This document shows positions 16,769 through 27,400 of a stretch of DNA of 64,000 nucleotides, piece after piece. Within the stretch, counting starts at the first letter, position 1. Every line of letters starts with the position of its first letter. Source of the DNA: Paludibacteraceae bacterium (GTDB lineage Bacteria > Bacteroidota > Bacteroidia > Bacteroidales > Paludibacteraceae); assembly GCA_016283095.1 (NCBI GenBank), contig JAEEMG010000034.1, positions 1 to 64,000 of the forward strand. The letters are read 5' to 3'. A program made the translations under genes and the position numbers. Under the pieces are notes generated by a model. That model ran no database searches. It was not told the DNA's origin and worked only from the letters and a program-made list of their open reading frames with translations.

Positions 16769-17086
16769 ATTAAATCCATTTAATAGTTTTATATTGCAAG
16801 ATAATAAAACCATTTGCAAATCTTATATAAAAATTTGAAATGTTGTCTATTTCTCCATAATTCTTTGATAAATTATTCTCCATTCTCCCCTAAATTACGC
16901 TTAATATTGTCAATTTTTCATGGCAGAAATCCATTTTGATATGATATTTCTATCATTTTATTAATCAGACAGATAATTTCTTTGTGTTACATCTATTACT
17001 TGACATTGTTACTTTTGACATCAATGACAAAATGTTCATCTACATTGTTTGGTATCGAAATTTCATGTTGTTTTTACTATTGCCAT
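16769..17086. other. Divergent intergenic region between LRR gene and pectin cluster
   Basis: This AT-rich spacer holds the 5-prime regions of two divergent genes. The only element I can support is the TACTTTTG box at 17087-17094. The in-frame extension of the next plus-strand ORF into this region looks non-coding. Confidence 0.5.
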
Positions 17087-17094
17087 TACTTTTG
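17087..17094 (+). promoter_or_regulatory. Promoter -7 box TACTTTTG of the pectin cluster
   Basis: TACTTTTG matches TAnnTTTG and lies 25-38 bp upstream of the candidate ATGs at 17119 and 17125. It argues against the longer ORF that opens at 16984. A TTG lies 16 bp upstream of the box, a little closer than the usual spacing. Confidence 0.55.
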
Positions 17095-17118
17095 CAAACA
17101 GAACGATTACAAAAACGC

Positions 17119-17595
17119 ATGAATATGAAAAAACGTATATCTTCAACTATTCTTGCTACTTTTATATGTGGCTCGATGTTTGCTGGCACTTTTATCGCCG
17201 GCAATGGGGTGTCTCACTCCACTGATGATTTGAGGAAACTTGTTTTCTCTAATGGAAAGGTTGAGACTTATTTTAATGACGGTAGCATGACAACCTACGA
17301 TTTCTCTTCTCTGCAACGTATCTATTTCACTGATGTCGCTGGGAATGATGAGCCTTCTATAGTGGATGATGTCGCCGACGGTGCTCTCCTTCTCTACCCT
17401 AACCCGGCTTCGGATTTTATCAATCTAAAAGGGGTGCCAGCAGACGCGAATATCACCGTCTTCAATATAAGCGGCATGGTGATTTCAAATATGCTTGCCG
17501 ACGGGGATGTTTTGAGCATCGACGTCGCAAACTATAAATCAGGTGTTTATTTTATTAAAATCAACTCTGATGTTGTTAAATTTGTAAAAAAATAA
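17119..17595 (+). CDS. Small secreted protein with T9SS type A sorting domain
   Basis: This is about 158 residues from the MNMKKRISS start, which follows the promoter box and opens a signal peptide (ILATFICGSMFAGTF). The middle has the Bacteroidetes surface motif LVFSNGKVETYFNDGSM then TYDFSSLQRIYF. The last 70 residues are a canonical T9SS type A sorting domain: LLYPNPASDFINL, VFNISGMVISN, LSIDVANYKSGVYFIKI and the ending VVKFVKK. Such tails direct proteins through the type IX system and are removed at the surface. Apart from signal, short motif and tail there is little protein left, so it may act as an accessory to the lyase encoded 94 bp downstream. That role is inferred only from context. 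Confidence 0.8.
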   Translation: MNMKKRISSTILATFICGSMFAGTFIAGNGVSHSTDDLRKLVFSNGKVETYFNDGSMTTYDFSSLQRIYFTDVAGNDEPSIVDDVADGALLLYPNPASDFINLKGVPADANITVFNISGMVISNMLADGDVLSIDVANYKSGVYFIKINSDVVKFVKK

Positions 17596-17689
17596 AATCG
17601 TATTTCAGGCGTTCTTGTTTTCGCCAGTTAAGCGGATTTCATGCGTCTGCATATAGACACACATTATAAACTTTGAAAAAATTAAGACT

Positions 17690-19546
17690 ATGAATAATAA
17701 ATATATCCTTTTCAGTTTGGCTCTTGCCTCTGGATTTTCAGCATCTATGGCAGACAGTTTCAACGTCTTCATGAAGGATGGCCGTGTGGTTGAGTACACT
17801 ACCGATATTGTCGACAGTGTGGTTTTTGTGAAGGATGGCGAATCGATCGGCCCTGTCACTCCAAACATTCCGTCGGACACAACGGCTGTGGTTCCTTCTG
17901 AATCAACTACCCCTGGTGTTGTTGCGACACAAGGCGACATCAAGGTCCTCACTTCCGGCGGATGGCTTGAGACATGTTTCGCCACATGGTCGGCTTATTC
18001 AGGGGCTTCAAAGTATAAGGTTTCTGTCAAGAAGGCTTCAGAAAATAATTATGTTAATGTAGACGACGCGTTGATCCGCAACTATGGCAGTTTCTTCCGT
18101 GCTGACGCCCTTGGTTTGGCGGCTGGAGACTATAATCTAAGTGTAGTTGCTGTGGATGCCAACGGTAAAGAGATCTGTAAGCCATCTGTGTTGAAGATTT
18201 CGGTAAAGGCTCACGACCGTTCTGGTTTTGCTTTCTCCAACGGTAATGTGCCCGGTGCTTATAATGCCAATGGTACTTTGAAGAAGGATGCTCTCGTGCT
18301 TTATCTGACTGACAATACAAAGGATAAAGTTTCTGCTGAGATTGTCACATCAAGTAATGGCACTAAAACATCAGCTCAGGGAATCCAGAATATACTTACT
18401 CTATACAAGAAAGGTTACGACACTCGCCCGCTCTGCATCCGTTTGGTGGGAAATGTGAATGATCCTGCTGTCACTGATAAGGGTGATGTGCTGATTGATC
18501 TTGGCGGTACAAAACAGACGTGTGAAGGTGTGACAGTCGAGGGTGTTGGTGAGGATGCTGTAGCAAACGGTTGGGGTGTGAGAATCAAGAATGCCAAACT
18601 TGTGGAGGTCCGAAACATCGGAACAATGAACTGCAACTCCAGTGAGGGTGACAACATCGGTTTGCAACAGTCATGCGAATATGTGTGGGTTCACAACTGT
18701 GATTTCTTCTACGGTGATGCCGGAAGTGATGCGGATCAGGTGAAGGGAGACGGTGCGTTGGACTGCAAGAAGTCGACTTACATAACATTCTCATACAACC
18801 ATTTCTTCGATAATGGCAAATGTAATCTGCTAGGTTTGAGCGAGGGCACTACTGAAGGTCTTTACATCACTTACCACCACAACTGGTATGACCATTCAGA
18901 CAGCCGCCATCCACGTGTACGCTACTATTCAGCCCACGTCTACAACAATTATTATGACGGAAACGCTAAGTATGGCATCGGCTCAACTCTTGGATCGAGC
19001 GTCTTCTCTGAAAACAACTATTTCCGCTCTTGCAAGTTCCCTATGCTGACATCTATGCAGGGTTCTGACCTTTATGCGGAAAATGATAAGAGCACGACTG
19101 ACAATGCGACATTCAGCAAAGAGGCTGGTGGCACAATCAAGTCGTATGGCAACAAGTTTGAGGGTAAGGTGACATACGTCTCTTATAACAATACGATATC
19201 TGCGTTGAAGGGAGAGAAAGATACTCGTGGCATTAATGGAAAGAGTGATTTCGATTTCTACGAGGCATCATCACGCAATGAGAAAGTGCCTTCATCTGTC
19301 ACTTCGCTTTCCGGCGGCAACACTTACAACAATTTCGACACTGACTCATCCATCATGTATTCTTACACACCAGATTCGGCTGAACAGGCTGTTGAGAATG
19401 TGAAGGCTTTCGCTGGCCGTCAGAACGGTGGCGATTTCAAATGGACATTCACGACTGATGAAGATGAAAATTATGCAGTGAACGCTGCTTTGAAGAGTGC
19501 GTTGACTAACTATAAGACTTCGTTGAAGAATATTCAGGGAGAGTGA
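17690..19546 (+). CDS. Secreted pectate lyase, polysaccharide lyase family 1
   Basis: This 618-residue protein has a signal peptide (MNNKYILFSLALASGFSASM). A short VFMKDGRVVEYTTDIVDSVV motif resembles the small neighbouring proteins. A fibronectin-III-like region (about 85-175) leads into a PL1 right-handed beta-helix. Diagnostic PL1 features are the calcium/substrate region VWVHNCDF, then GDGALDCKKSTYITFSYNHF (about 330-375), and HHNWYDHSDSRHPRVRYY (about 397-412), which carries the conserved catalytic-region arginines. PL1 enzymes cleave polygalacturonate by beta-elimination with calcium. It lacks a T9SS tail. It is followed after 45 bp by another small T9SS protein and then a second lyase, and ends with UGA. 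Confidence 0.88.
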   Translation: MNNKYILFSLALASGFSASMADSFNVFMKDGRVVEYTTDIVDSVVFVKDGESIGPVTPNIPSDTTAVVPSESTTPGVVATQGDIKVLTSGGWLETCFATWSAYSGASKYKVSVKKASENNYVNVDDALIRNYGSFFRADALGLAAGDYNLSVVAVDANGKEICKPSVLKISVKAHDRSGFAFSNGNVPGAYNANGTLKKDALVLYLTDNTKDKVSAEIVTSSNGTKTSAQGIQNILTLYKKGYDTRPLCIRLVGNVNDPAVTDKGDVLIDLGGTKQTCEGVTVEGVGEDAVANGWGVRIKNAKLVEVRNIGTMNCNSSEGDNIGLQQSCEYVWVHNCDFFYGDAGSDADQVKGDGALDCKKSTYITFSYNHFFDNGKCNLLGLSEGTTEGLYITYHHNWYDHSDSRHPRVRYYSAHVYNNYYDGNAKYGIGSTLGSSVFSENNYFRSCKFPMLTSMQGSDLYAENDKSTTDNATFSKEAGGTIKSYGNKFEGKVTYVSYNNTISALKGEKDTRGINGKSDFDFYEASSRNEKVPSSVTSLSGGNTYNNFDTDSSIMYSYTPDSAEQAVENVKAFAGRQNGGDFKWTFTTDEDENYAVNAALKSALTNYKTSLKNIQGE

Positions 19547-19591
19547 TGTTAAATGCTGGATTATAAATGCACAATGCAAAATTTAATTGAT

Positions 19592-20041
19592 ATGAAACGA
19601 TTAATTAGAAACATATTGATAGCAGTCTGTCTATCGTGGTCGACTTTTGCGATGTCTGCACCAGAGATAAAAGTGAATGGTGAGGTAATCTCCACGTCTC
19701 CATCACAAATTAAAATCAATGGGGATATTGTGAATGTGACTTTCACAGACGGCTCTGCTCTTTCATTCGACATGGATGATATCGTGGTGGATTTCAACAC
19801 GATCACTGATGCTTCGGCTCTTCAAAACTGTTTGTATGGAATCAAAACTATTGTTGGCAATCAATTAGTTTTAACTGGTGTTGAAGCAGGAAAGAGACTA
19901 TCGATTTTATCTGTATCCGGCATTTCCGTCTACTCATGCCATACAGAGTCAAACGAAACAAGAATAGACATTTCTAATCTTGCATCTGGCGTATATTTGC
20001 TCAATGTTGATGGAAAAGTTGTAAAATTCATTAAAAAATAA
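19592..20041 (+). CDS. Small secreted protein with T9SS type A sorting domain, second copy
   Basis: This is about 149 residues from MKRLIRNILIAVCLSWSTF, chosen because it opens a signal peptide (cleavage near AMSA); the frame opens 39 bp earlier without one. The middle reads IKINGDIVNVTFTDGSALSF then DMDDIVVDF, the same kind of DGS/DI motif as in the first small protein and in the N-termini of both lyases. The C-terminus is a T9SS type A sorting domain with LSILSVSGISVYS, TRIDISNLASGVYLLNV and the ending KVVKFIKK. The PNP box at the start of the domain is weak. It lies 45 bp after lyase 1 and 5 bp before lyase 2, so it is clearly part of the operon. Confidence 0.78.
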   Translation: MKRLIRNILIAVCLSWSTFAMSAPEIKVNGEVISTSPSQIKINGDIVNVTFTDGSALSFDMDDIVVDFNTITDASALQNCLYGIKTIVGNQLVLTGVEAGKRLSILSVSGISVYSCHTESNETRIDISNLASGVYLLNVDGKVVKFIKK

Positions 20042-20046
20042 GACGT

Positions 20047-22632
20047 ATGAAAAAGATAATTTCAGTTTTATCAATGTGGGCAATCATGCTCACATCCGTT
20101 GACGCGCAGAACAAGGTGAAGGTGTCGATGGACAACGGTGCAGCCGAAATCTATTCATCGTCTTCAGTAGAGTCGATTGATTTTGGCAACGACAATAATT
20201 TTAGTATCTCGTTCAATAATGGAGACGAGAAAAGAAGTTACAATGGCAATGCCACTCAGATCAGTTTTATCAAACAAACATCTATTCAGGAAGGCGGGGT
20301 GAAGATTATTTCAGCCGACGGATGGTTTGAGTCTGGATTTGTGATATGGGAACCGTCTTCAGATGCATCCGATTATTCCGTCTACTATAAAGAAATGGGC
20401 GGAAAATATACGAAGATAGATTCTGAGCTTGTCAGAAAATCAGGTTCGCAATTCAGAGCCGACATTTTGGGTTTGAAGAAGGGAGACTATCAATTTAAGG
20501 TCGTTCCTTTGATCGGAGGCAAAGAAGCGGATGAAAAAGCTTCTGAAACTGACCTCATAGCAGTGGGAGCTTTCGATCGTAGCGGCTATGCTCACTTCAA
20601 TTATACAGAAGGAATAGGAGCTTATAAAGATGACGGTACTCTTAAGGATGATGCGATTGTTGTCTACGTCACTGATGAGAACAAAGACAATGTGACTATT
20701 CCTGGTTACGAGAGTGTTGGAAAAGGAATCGGATGGATTTTGAACAACAACCAGTATTCAAGTTCATCAAGCAACACCTATACAGCTGATGCGTCGAAGA
20801 AAGGTATTTTTGCAGTGACAAAGGAGCATCCTGTTGTGATCCGTTTTATTGGAAAAGTAACGAGTCCGGAGGGATTGACTGCCTATAATTCTACAGACAA
20901 TGGAGGAAGTGTGGGCGATAACGGACATTTGGCTAGAATGAAAAATGCTCAAAACCTGACTCTTGAAGGTGTTGGAGATGATGCTCAAATCTATGGTTGG
21001 GGATTCCATTTCATCTGTTCTGACAACAAGTATGGCAAAAGTTTTGAAGCAAGAAACCTGCTTTTTGACGCATATCCTGAAGATGCTATCGGAATGGAGG
21101 GAAATCAGGCATCGTCAAATGTGACTTCAGATTTGAGTGCATCGGTTGAGAGATGTTGGGTACATCACTGTTCGTTCAAGCAAGGTTATTGCGCTAATCC
21201 AGCGGAGAGTGATAAAAAGGAAGGCGACGGTTCTTGCGATTTCAAACGAGGCCAATATTTCACTTTAAGCTACTGCTATTTTGAGTACGGACACAAAACC
21301 AATCTGATCGGATCAAGTGACGCATCGTTGCAATTCAACATCACTTTCCATCACAATATCTGGAAAAATTGTGCATCACGTGTGCCACTTCTTCGCAACG
21401 CCAATTTTCACTTCTACAACAACTATGTGTTTGGTGACATGACAGACTCGAAAGCCAGTCTGAGCTATATCGCGTCTTGCCGAGCAAACTCATATCGATT
21501 CTCTGAACACAACTATTTTGACGGATGCAAAAATGTCTGTGAGACCACATCTGGTGGAGTTTCCAAAAGTTATGGAGATCTATATTACGCATGTATAGGC
21601 ACCAACAATGCCGTGATTGCAAAGACAAGGGAAGAAGCAGTGTCAAACAAATGTCAGTTTCAGGCCAGAAACATTGATTTTAGCAAGTTTGACACCGACG
21701 CCACTCTATTTTACTACGATGCTTCAAAGAAACAGACCAAAGCATACATCACTGATGCTGTGACTGCACGTAAGGAGTGTCTGATGTATTCGGGCGTGAT
21801 GAAGCAAAAGAAAGTCACAAACACATCTATGAACGTCAACAATGTGAATGGAGCTATTGATATGAGCAGTTGTAAATATGACGCTACAATGGGCACAACA
21901 GGCAGTGGCATCACATTCACCAACTATAAATCTGGCAAATTCAAAGGACAGGGCATCACATTCCGTATTGACAGAAGTTGTAAGGTGACTGTGACAGCAG
22001 GATCCGACTCATACGGTGGTCCATATTTGATGTGTGCGGACGGTACTAAAATTGGACAGTTGAGCGGAACATCTTCCTACAATATTGGAGCTGGCACATA
22101 TTTCATCTGTTCTGGTTCAAAAGACAAAGAAAGTTCGGTCTCTGCTCTATCATTTATATGCGTGGATGATTCAGAAGTTTCCAACAAAGTTGATTCAAAC
22201 AGTGGAAATGACGAAACTTCAAACGGAACCCAGAACAATGACGGAAATGGTAATGGAAACGGAGATAATTTCATTAATCCGGATATAGACCTCACGTCTG
22301 ACCAAACTCTGACATTCGACAACGGGACTACTGACAATAGTGGATTTTTCACTGTCTCTGCCAATATAAAGAGTGGAATAGCGGCAAAGACATATAATGG
22401 TGTCACCTATACATCCGCACTCAAAATGGAGAGCAGCACTTCTGTGACATTCACAACCGCCGCCCAAAAAACACTCTTCATAATCACGGACACTGCAAAC
22501 GGAAAAATAAAAGTCGACGGTACAAGTGTGACAGCAGACTCCGATGGTGTCGTTTCAGTGAGTTTGACAGCTGGCGAACATTCAATCAGCAAGGGCGATT
22601 CACTTAATGTCTACAGCATAATCATCAAATAA
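20047..22632 (+). CDS. Secreted multidomain pectate lyase, polysaccharide lyase family 1
   Basis: This 861-residue protein has a signal peptide (MKKIISVLSMWAIMLTSVDA). A VSMDNGAAEIYSSSSVESID motif and a fibronectin-like region resemble lyase 1 (SADGWFESGFVIWEPSSDAS versus TSGGWLETCFATWSAYSGAS). The PL1 beta-helix shows WVHHCSFKQGY (about 371), GDGSCDFKRGQYFTLSYCYF and FHHNIWKNCASRVPLLRNAN (about 435), the RxPxxR catalytic region. After the helix, about 600-690 form a beta-rich domain (GPYLMCADGTKIGQLSG). An Asn/Gly-rich linker (GNGNGNGDN) then leads to a C-terminal beta-sandwich of about 100 residues, plausibly carbohydrate binding. There is no T9SS tail. It is the last gene of the operon; the next gene has its own promoter. 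Confidence 0.87.
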   Translation: MKKIISVLSMWAIMLTSVDAQNKVKVSMDNGAAEIYSSSSVESIDFGNDNNFSISFNNGDEKRSYNGNATQISFIKQTSIQEGGVKIISADGWFESGFVIWEPSSDASDYSVYYKEMGGKYTKIDSELVRKSGSQFRADILGLKKGDYQFKVVPLIGGKEADEKASETDLIAVGAFDRSGYAHFNYTEGIGAYKDDGTLKDDAIVVYVTDENKDNVTIPGYESVGKGIGWILNNNQYSSSSSNTYTADASKKGIFAVTKEHPVVIRFIGKVTSPEGLTAYNSTDNGGSVGDNGHLARMKNAQNLTLEGVGDDAQIYGWGFHFICSDNKYGKSFEARNLLFDAYPEDAIGMEGNQASSNVTSDLSASVERCWVHHCSFKQGYCANPAESDKKEGDGSCDFKRGQYFTLSYCYFEYGHKTNLIGSSDASLQFNITFHHNIWKNCASRVPLLRNANFHFYNNYVFGDMTDSKASLSYIASCRANSYRFSEHNYFDGCKNVCETTSGGVSKSYGDLYYACIGTNNAVIAKTREEAVSNKCQFQARNIDFSKFDTDATLFYYDASKKQTKAYITDAVTARKECLMYSGVMKQKKVTNTSMNVNNVNGAIDMSSCKYDATMGTTGSGITFTNYKSGKFKGQGITFRIDRSCKVTVTAGSDSYGGPYLMCADGTKIGQLSGTSSYNIGAGTYFICSGSKDKESSVSALSFICVDDSEVSNKVDSNSGNDETSNGTQNNDGNGNGNGDNFINPDIDLTSDQTLTFDNGTTDNSGFFTVSANIKSGIAAKTYNGVTYTSALKMESSTSVTFTTAAQKTLFIITDTANGKIKVDGTSVTADSDGVVSVSLTAGEHSISKGDSLNVYSIIIK

Positions 22633-22655
22633 ACAGCATAATCATAATTTTTTCT

Positions 22656-22663
22656 TATCTTTG
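22656..22663 (+). promoter_or_regulatory. Promoter -7 box TATCTTTG
   Basis: TATCTTTG is a full match to TAnnTTTG. It lies 21 bp before the ATG at 22685 and only 23 bp after the stop of lyase 2, so the capsule-type gene is a separate transcription unit. The box also overlaps the in-frame ATG at 22661, which argues against that longer start. Confidence 0.7.
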
Positions 22664-22684
22664 CATTGGCATATAAGATTAAAA

Positions 22685-24247
22685 ATGAATTCTGTACATA
22701 AAAATTACGTATTATTCACTCCATTCAAAACTATGTGTTTTGTTCCAGACCACTATTCTGTGGTTTTGGATAATGCTGAAGATTTGGCGGAGCAAGGCAA
22801 TAATGTCGATCTTGTCTATTGTGATGGCAAAGCCATTCAGAACTGCATATACAACTGCTATGGCGACAAAAAAGTTTGTAAAGCATGTGTAAGTTACCAG
22901 CACTACTTTCACAGACATATCACACACAAAGATAAAATCAATGTGATTCCAATATCAAAGTTTCAAAAGCCAGAAATGGTTGACTTTGAGAGTTTTGTCA
23001 AGAGTTTGAAATATGAAACTATCGATGATGTCAAGGAGATAACCCATAAGGGTGCACATATTGGTCTGGCTGCTGTATCTTCATATTTGACGTTGAGTAG
23101 AAACCTTGATCCACTTATCGACGGTGAGTTTAAGGATTTCATGAACAGATATCTATTCATGAGTGCCAGGACAACAGACTTAGTGGAAGAGGTCATCAAC
23201 CAATTGCATCCGGATTCAGTTTCATGCTTCAACGGCAGATTAATATGTAATCGTCCGATTGTGGATTTATGCATCAACAAAGGTATGCCATTCCAGACAT
23301 ACGAAGTTGGCTACAACGAAGAGAATAGAATCAACAAGAAGATTTTCAACAACAGTCTGCCTCACGATCCCGACGTCAACACTATAATGATTAACGAATT
23401 ATGGGAATCTGAGGGTAAAAGCAAGGAAGAAAGGATAGCGACTGCCAAACGATTCTTCGAAAAAAGAAGAAAAGCGATTGTAAGTGGCGACAAGGTGGCA
23501 TACACTAAAAACCAGAGTATCGGTCTGCTTCCGGAAGATTGGGATGACTCGAAAATCAACATATCTATTTTCAACAGTTCAGAGGATGAGTTTGCATCTT
23601 TGGGAGAAAAATTCGCAAAATTATCTCTTTTCCCAAGCCAGTTGACAGGAATCAAATATATCTTTGAGAAATTCAAAGATAATGAAGAGATACACTTTTA
23701 TCTGAGGGTTCATCCAAATTTGACTAATGTGAAATACAAATATCACAAAAGTCTATATGAATTAGACAAATACAAGAATGTGACAATCATTCCTGCCGAC
23801 TCTAAAATCAGCACATACACATTGGTTGACAGTTCAGACAAAGTGATTGTGTTTGGATCATCAGTTGGATTCGAAGCTGCATACGCCAACAAGCCAGTCA
23901 TCTTATTAGGTTGTACTATGTACCGTGATTTGGGCATCTGTTATGTGGCTCACACCACAGATGAATTAGACAAATACATATTAGACAAGGATTTAAAGCC
24001 GTTGGATAATCTTGGTGCTTTGAAATTTGCATACTACATAGTCAATTCTGAGTTTCCGATGCCTAAATATTTCGCAGATCACAAAAAGACAACAAAGAAA
24101 ATATTTGGCAAGAAGTTCATTCTTACAAGAAGTGTGATTTCTAATTCTAAAACTTTGTCGCCATACATCAGTTACTTCTACCAAATCATTGGCAAGTATC
24201 TGTGGTCGAAATCCAAATGTGGATATCCGACAAAAGAAAGAGAATAA
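22685..24247 (+). CDS. Capsule-type polysaccharide biosynthesis protein
   Basis: This is a 520-residue cytosolic protein without signal peptide. The start MNSVHKNYVLFTPFKTM is chosen because the promoter box covers the ATG 24 bp upstream. The C-terminal half resembles surface-polysaccharide (Kdo-type/CDP-glycerol-like) transferases: FYLRVHPNLTN, VTIIPADSKISTYTLVDSSD and KVIVFGSSVGFEAAYANKPV, then ILLGC. This HP...S..E.. pattern marks the nucleotide-sugar side of GT-B folds and the capsule synthesis family. The N-terminal half (VYCDGKAIQNCIYNCYGDKK, several cysteines) is less conserved. The likely role is transfer of a sugar or polymer in surface polysaccharide assembly; the exact acceptor is unknown. 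It stands alone, not in a capsule operon, and ends at a good terminator. Confidence 0.6.
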   Translation: MNSVHKNYVLFTPFKTMCFVPDHYSVVLDNAEDLAEQGNNVDLVYCDGKAIQNCIYNCYGDKKVCKACVSYQHYFHRHITHKDKINVIPISKFQKPEMVDFESFVKSLKYETIDDVKEITHKGAHIGLAAVSSYLTLSRNLDPLIDGEFKDFMNRYLFMSARTTDLVEEVINQLHPDSVSCFNGRLICNRPIVDLCINKGMPFQTYEVGYNEENRINKKIFNNSLPHDPDVNTIMINELWESEGKSKEERIATAKRFFEKRRKAIVSGDKVAYTKNQSIGLLPEDWDDSKINISIFNSSEDEFASLGEKFAKLSLFPSQLTGIKYIFEKFKDNEEIHFYLRVHPNLTNVKYKYHKSLYELDKYKNVTIIPADSKISTYTLVDSSDKVIVFGSSVGFEAAYANKPVILLGCTMYRDLGICYVAHTTDELDKYILDKDLKPLDNLGALKFAYYIVNSEFPMPKYFADHKKTTKKIFGKKFILTRSVISNSKTLSPYISYFYQIIGKYLWSKSKCGYPTKERE

Positions 24248-24270
24248 GATCAGGCAACAAAAAATATTAA

Positions 24271-24306
24271 GGGAATATCAAGAAATTGATACTCCCCTAT
24301 TTTTTT
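24271..24306 (+). terminator. Terminator of the capsule-type gene
   Basis: GGGA-a-TATCAA pairs with TTGATA-c-TCCC around a GAAA loop (24271-24296). It is followed by CTATTTTTTT. A near-identical copy, including the downstream GATCAAT, occurs at 35665-35711. Confidence 0.88.
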
Positions 24307-24389
24307 GATCAATCAGCGACAATGGATCAACCGAATCAAAAGAGTATAGATCTGGTTATCACATACTCTTTGCTTAACAACAAACAAAA

Positions 24390-24436
24390 CCACTTCTTGA
24401 AAAGCCATTTCTATAAAAACGACTTTCAAGAAGTGG
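24390..24436 (-). terminator. Terminator of the giant T9SS protein gene
   Basis: CCACTTCTTGAAA (24390-24402) pairs perfectly with TTTCAAGAAGTGG (24424-24436) around a 21-nt loop. It is followed on the minus strand by a T-rich tract. It lies 35 bp after the stop at 24471. Confidence 0.78.
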
Positions 24437-24470
24437 TAATAAAGATTATATGAAAAATTAGTATATTGCG

Positions 24471-27400
24471 TTATTTCACAATTATCTTTTCTCCATTAAT
24501 AATGTAGATTCCCTTAGGCAATACAGCAACTTTAGAAACACCTTCGTCATACTTAGCATTCTTTACAATCAATCTTGAAAGAATGTCGTATATATCAAGT
24601 TCACCAGCATTTGAAGATTTTACATAAATGCTGTTTTGGAAAGTGTAAACAACAATGCTGTCATTATCCAAATTCACAACTGGAGAGAAGTAATCATCTA
24701 TAAACTGACCCCATAATACATTCTTTCCAAATTCTCCAGGATAACCCAATTCGTCGTATACATTATCAACATTGACTTCAAACTTATAGAATCCGGAAGT
24801 TTTTGTTTTAGATGAGATATTCACCACATATGTATAATCGTCACGTTGCTTAACAGTAATTGTTGAGTCGCTCAAATTATTTCCAGCCTGACAATATAGT
24901 TCAATATCATTATAGTCGAACGAGTTCTTCTGAATCTTACGATTGAATTTTACAATCACACTGTCTATTGATGACGTTACAGTCTCTTCGTTTGAAGGGG
25001 CTCCAGCTATCTCGGTCACCATCAAAAGATTCTTCTTCTGACTAAAATAAATATTATAATCAGTTTCACTAAGTGTTGTCATGTAGTCTAAGAAATGTAG
25101 ACGATTCTCGTAGATAGGTTCTTCACCATCAGGAAGAGTGACAAATGTAGTCCAAACATTACTCAAAGGAATCTCAACATTGTCTTTCACTCTTACTACC
25201 CTCTTAATATCATAACAGTTATTTCCAGGATCATTCATTTGCGCATAGTTCCAACCGTTTTCAGAAGGAGAGACGGTAAGTTTTACAACAGTATCAGCTG
25301 TAGTCACCTTTGTTTTGTCGACTTTAGTTTTCTTAGCTATATTAACCGTATCTTTTCCTCCATTAGAATAATAAATAGCATCAGGAGTGTCATCACCATC
25401 TTCATAATCATTCACTAAGAAATCTGTCACATGATCTTCCTTCACACCATATGCATCAACAGTCTTGATCAGTTCATGGATTGCTATTCCACTCACTAGG
25501 CTCAACTCAGGATTGCCAAAACTGTTAGCATGGACCACACTCGCCTCATACTTAGTGAAGTGACCAAGCAAAGAGCTGGTCAACCACCAAACACCTGTCT
25601 TAGCTGTATGAGCTTCGATATTGCCAAAATCAATATTTTCAGATCCAAGATCACAATTTTTTCCATCCAAACTAGATCCGATGATAGAGAAGTCGATCAG
25701 CAGACCCTTCTCATTCTCAACAATCTCTGGTTGTGCTGTTTCAAGTTTGACATTTTTAGCGATACCATAACCATGGTTGTCTATTCTCACACCCAAAGCG
25801 GCAGGGACTGTTGGCTCGACACGATCAATAGTCAAAGCATCGTCACCAAGAATATTACGTTGCATGAAATAGTCGATCTGCAAGTTTGGACTTGGATTGA
25901 CTGTCAATGTCACTGGAGTCATATCAATAGTGATTGTATCGCCAGCCTCAAGATAAATGATTTTTCCTCCGAATGAATAATTGACAGGAGTCGTTGGAGC
26001 AGCACCTCTTTCTGGAATGAAACGGAATACAGCAGAAGCCTCATTGCCAGAGCCTATACTTGAAGTACCGTCGACTGCATCGATGCCCTTCAATGATTGA
26101 GTGTTTATTTGGAACAAATCATTAGCAAGGTTACCTTCTTCATCACGCACCTCAAGCACAACTCTAAAGCTGTCCATATCCAAAGACTCTTGACCATTGT
26201 TAACAGTAAGAGTACCGTCGAACGCCTCTCTTGTCATTGTCATCGTTTGAGAAATCTGTAGTTTGACACTCGCGCAAACACTCTTTCTCTGCTTATTTTT
26301 ATTTGACATCTCAGCATTAATAAAGTCGACCATGTCAGGGATATCGTCAAAGCCACGGAACACTACATACTGATAGAAGTTTGAAATAATATCAAGATGA
26401 TTGTCGACAATCGATTTGTCTACAATGTTAGGATATTTCTCATCAGAGACAAAAACACTATCAGACCAAGCATCCACAGTTCTATTCCATCTTTCAGAAA
26501 TTTCTATCATCTCAGTCAAAGACAAATCTGACGCAGGCAAAGTCTTAACTTTTTCGATGTCAATCTTCTTTCTGAATGCTATTGAATCCATAAACACATC
26601 CAAATAATCTTTCAAACCACTCTTTTTCATCATTACATCATCAGCTCCAACATATTCCGCAATCAGTCTGCTTCTAGACACTTCAAATTTTGTTAATTCA
26701 AGAAGGTCATGTACAGCCAACAGATAAGGAGATGCATATTTATAAAAATCAACAGATTCAGTAGCAGACCTTAACGAACCATTTATAGCATTGTTTATGG
26801 AATCTCGATCATAAAAATATTCCGCACAGTTTTTAGCGTACTTGCCATTTACCCAACAAGAGAATGCCTGACACAACAAATCAAAGCAACCAAATGGAAT
26901 ATCTCCAACAACAGGAATCAAACCAAATCCTATAGTACCTGCACTATATAAGTGACTATTTAATTCTCTTTTTGAGATTCCATTACTAGCATCATCCACC
27001 GTAGAGAACAGTTCTCCAGAAGCGCCATAATATGCCCTAGAATAATCAATAAGGTTTCCTACACTTCCAATTTTTCGTCCTTTTGAAACGACATACGTAC
27101 CTTCCAAGAAATCTCCAACAGCAGGAATCAAACCAACAAGATCAAACAAACAATCCCATAAGCCATCTATTTTCACTTGACAAGTATCATTGCAATTTCT
27201 AGTGACAAGACCATAATTTCCGACATGGAACTCACCATCCCCACCATCACCTATATTTAAAATATAGTCATCACTAATACATCTCCATACTTGGACATAA
27301 AAATTCTTATGTTCCTCCTCATTACACTCATAAACATAATGGATATTCCAATAAAGACATCCTTGCACAAAGTTTCCATCTGTTATAGAATTTCCATTAC

